Shown here piece by piece: positions 63,801-64,000 of a stretch of 64,000 bases of DNA (position 1 is its first letter; every line of letters starts with the position of its first letter). The translations under genes were made by a program, and so were the position numbers. The notes under the pieces are model-generated. The model saw only the letters and a list, made by a program, of their open reading frames with translations. It ran no database searches and was not told the origin of the DNA. The stretch comes from Allorhodopirellula heiligendammensis (GTDB lineage: Bacteria > Planctomycetota > Planctomycetia > Pirellulales > Pirellulaceae), in the NCBI RefSeq assembly GCF_007860105.1, contig NZ_SJPU01000001.1, positions 1,128,090 through 1,192,089 of the forward strand. Reading direction: 5' to 3'.

Positions 63801-64000
63801 TCATTCCGCCAGAACCACGCCTTGTCTTGAACAGCTTGATACAGCAGGGGGTTGGTATCCGCATCACTGGGGGAAGCCCCAAAGAGTTTCTCCATCAGAA
63901 TCGGAGCGAGCTTTTTGTAGCCTTCCTCGGACAGGTGCACGCCGTTGATGGTCAGCGGCTCATCTGAATTCTCGAACCACTCCAGCGTTGGGGTGAACAG
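60845..64000 (-). CDS. large secreted SGNH / membrane-bound-dehydrogenase propeller / diheme protein (5' end beyond window)
   Basis: The frame is open to the right edge, so the start is missing; 1051 residues are visible. At the edge, NGVHLSEEGYKKLAPIL is the last block of an SGNH hydrolase, with its catalytic His. Then about 500 residues are a sorbosone-dehydrogenase-like propeller (LPDGYEVSLFASEQEF, DTDGDGRADKETVFADGL), followed by HEAT-like repeats, a cytochrome c domain (CYACH at 61773-61787) and a second planctomycete heme-binding domain (CATCH at 61253-61267). Such proteins are thought to oxidise a sugar or alcohol and pass electrons along the hemes. Substrate unknown. Confidence 0.9.
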   Translation of the reverse strand: MFTPTLEWFENSDEPLTINGVHLSEEGYKKLAPILMEKLFGASPSDADTNPLLYQAVQDKAWFWRNDYRMLNGVHAYGRRWAPYGNFNYPEEIEKIRQMTVLRDENIWAIAQGKSSTLEVDDAMTRPLSSVETNFQPSAKNGTPDYLKEESEALKKFTLPDGYEVSLFASEQEFPNLGNPAQMEFDNQGRLWVSTLPSYPHYKPGDSKPNDMLLIYEDTDGDGRADKETVFADGLHMPIGFELAPEGVYLSQEPFLVLLKDTDGDDHADKMEYLLDGFDSHDTHHAISAFDTDHGSGIYMCEGRFLHSQVETPWGPQRMTDGGVWRFDPSSWKVERVMQIDVNNPWGVAHDEYGQTFVNDASGGDQYWLLGYSVKIPHSKEIAKVSKFNYEHHTRPTSGAEFLYSSHFPDEVQGDYLYANTIGFLGIKECKTIEDGAEIKGKFRQDLIQSSDGNFRPCDLQVAPDGSLYFIDWHNTLIGHMQHSARDPLRNSEYGRIYRITHSDRPLVEPPTVAGAEISQLFENMKLPEVNARTRSHMELRGRPKQSVLDAAAQFASENADDERLVLEALWATWGQQAPSTDLLEKCLQAKDHRVRAAAVRVIRHCLHLLDDPSVYLTTAATDQHPRVRLEALSAGSWLGGKTGAEVLLTVASYKTDRWIRNSLNSAMMLLKPDVEAAIEAGFVDPDTLQVEYGELLAGKLEGAMKPKDYRTKTDKFKNKRFAKKYSLGQQVFFEEGSCYACHRENGEGVARVYPPLAGSEWVNGDPDRLIKLTLHGIWGEIRVRGKVFEPDMGVPPMTAIGNMFNDEEIASVLTYVRTSWGNDADEVSADDVKRIRAATTDRQRFYRPEELLEMHPFPEGSRPEMSEESVANTELENALIAEPIGDLVRDARQRGDAVRGAKLFYWEQTGCATCHDVGVGYQLGPELTVSRKDSTDEHLIESILKPSAKILSGYQTVNVITVDGAVLSGFLVEESEDSLTLSIAADQGKPCVIPMDDVEEVIKSDVSTMPIGLAATLENRDQFLDLARFIMEVNEGGRPKLNRLKKQANP

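Noticed and set aside
1-64000. tRNA, rRNA, CRISPR arrays, transposases and phage genes
   Set aside because: I looked for conserved tRNA arms, regularly spaced repeats and transposase or integrase motifs and found none that hold up by eye; a covariance search could still reveal a small RNA.

Overview
The window looks like part of a planctomycete chromosome, close to Rhodopirellula and its relatives. The signs are a DUF1559 protein with a prepilin-type leader, several DUF1593, DUF1080 and DUF6807 proteins, two very large secreted proteins that combine a beta-propeller with c-type heme sites, a dihydropteroate-synthase-like protein of the kind linked to methanopterin cofactors, KdsA (so a Gram-negative outer membrane), mid-range GC, and poor or absent Shine-Dalgarno sequences at many genes. 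I found no tRNA, rRNA, CRISPR array, phage gene or intact insertion sequence.

Layout. 1-6.1 kb: DUF1559 protein (cut by the window edge), a small lipoprotein, a GntR regulator, a secreted GH2 beta-galactosidase, and two overlapping tyrosine phosphatases of unrelated folds. 6.3-14.2 kb: SelO, then secreted proteins (PQQ-type propeller, sialidase-like, calcineurin-like phosphoesterase, FKBP lipoprotein). 14.4-29 kb: one long minus-strand run read from 28.9 kb down to 14.4 kb: pectate lyase, a decayed DUF1593 gene, DUF6807, DUF1593, a gutted GH127, DUF1593, ribokinase, a small lipoprotein, a zinc dehydrogenase, RbsD, a lipoprotein binding protein, DUF2291, a double-ATPase and a permease. An AraC regulator faces it at 29.1 kb. 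The intact DUF1593 proteins carry an aspartate cluster like that of nucleoside hydrolases, so the run reads as a system that releases and imports ribose, or a related pentose, alongside pectin breakdown.

30-39.5 kb: FAD oxidoreductase, serine hydrolase, a 1525-residue fusion (TIM barrel, LamG-like fold, heme c, propeller, blue-copper domain) and a two-copy DUF1080 protein. 39.6-45.1 kb: a truncated solute-binding gene and an operon of three unrecognised membrane-anchored helical proteins. 45.3-53.2 kb: lactonase, glycerol facilitator, RecQ-like helicase without the zinc domain, TatD, a degenerate transglutaminase-like lipoprotein and KdsA. 53.3-60.3 kb: the DHPS-like protein, then MntR facing a four-gene manganese/iron-type ABC operon in which both permeases end in a DtxR-type metal-sensing domain. 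60.8-64 kb: a large SGNH/propeller/diheme protein cut by the right edge.

Best candidates for something new: the paired permease-DtxR fusions beside a normal MntR, the copper/heme/TIM-barrel fusion, the DUF1593-ribose locus with its visible decay, and the three-gene helical operon with no obvious start codon.
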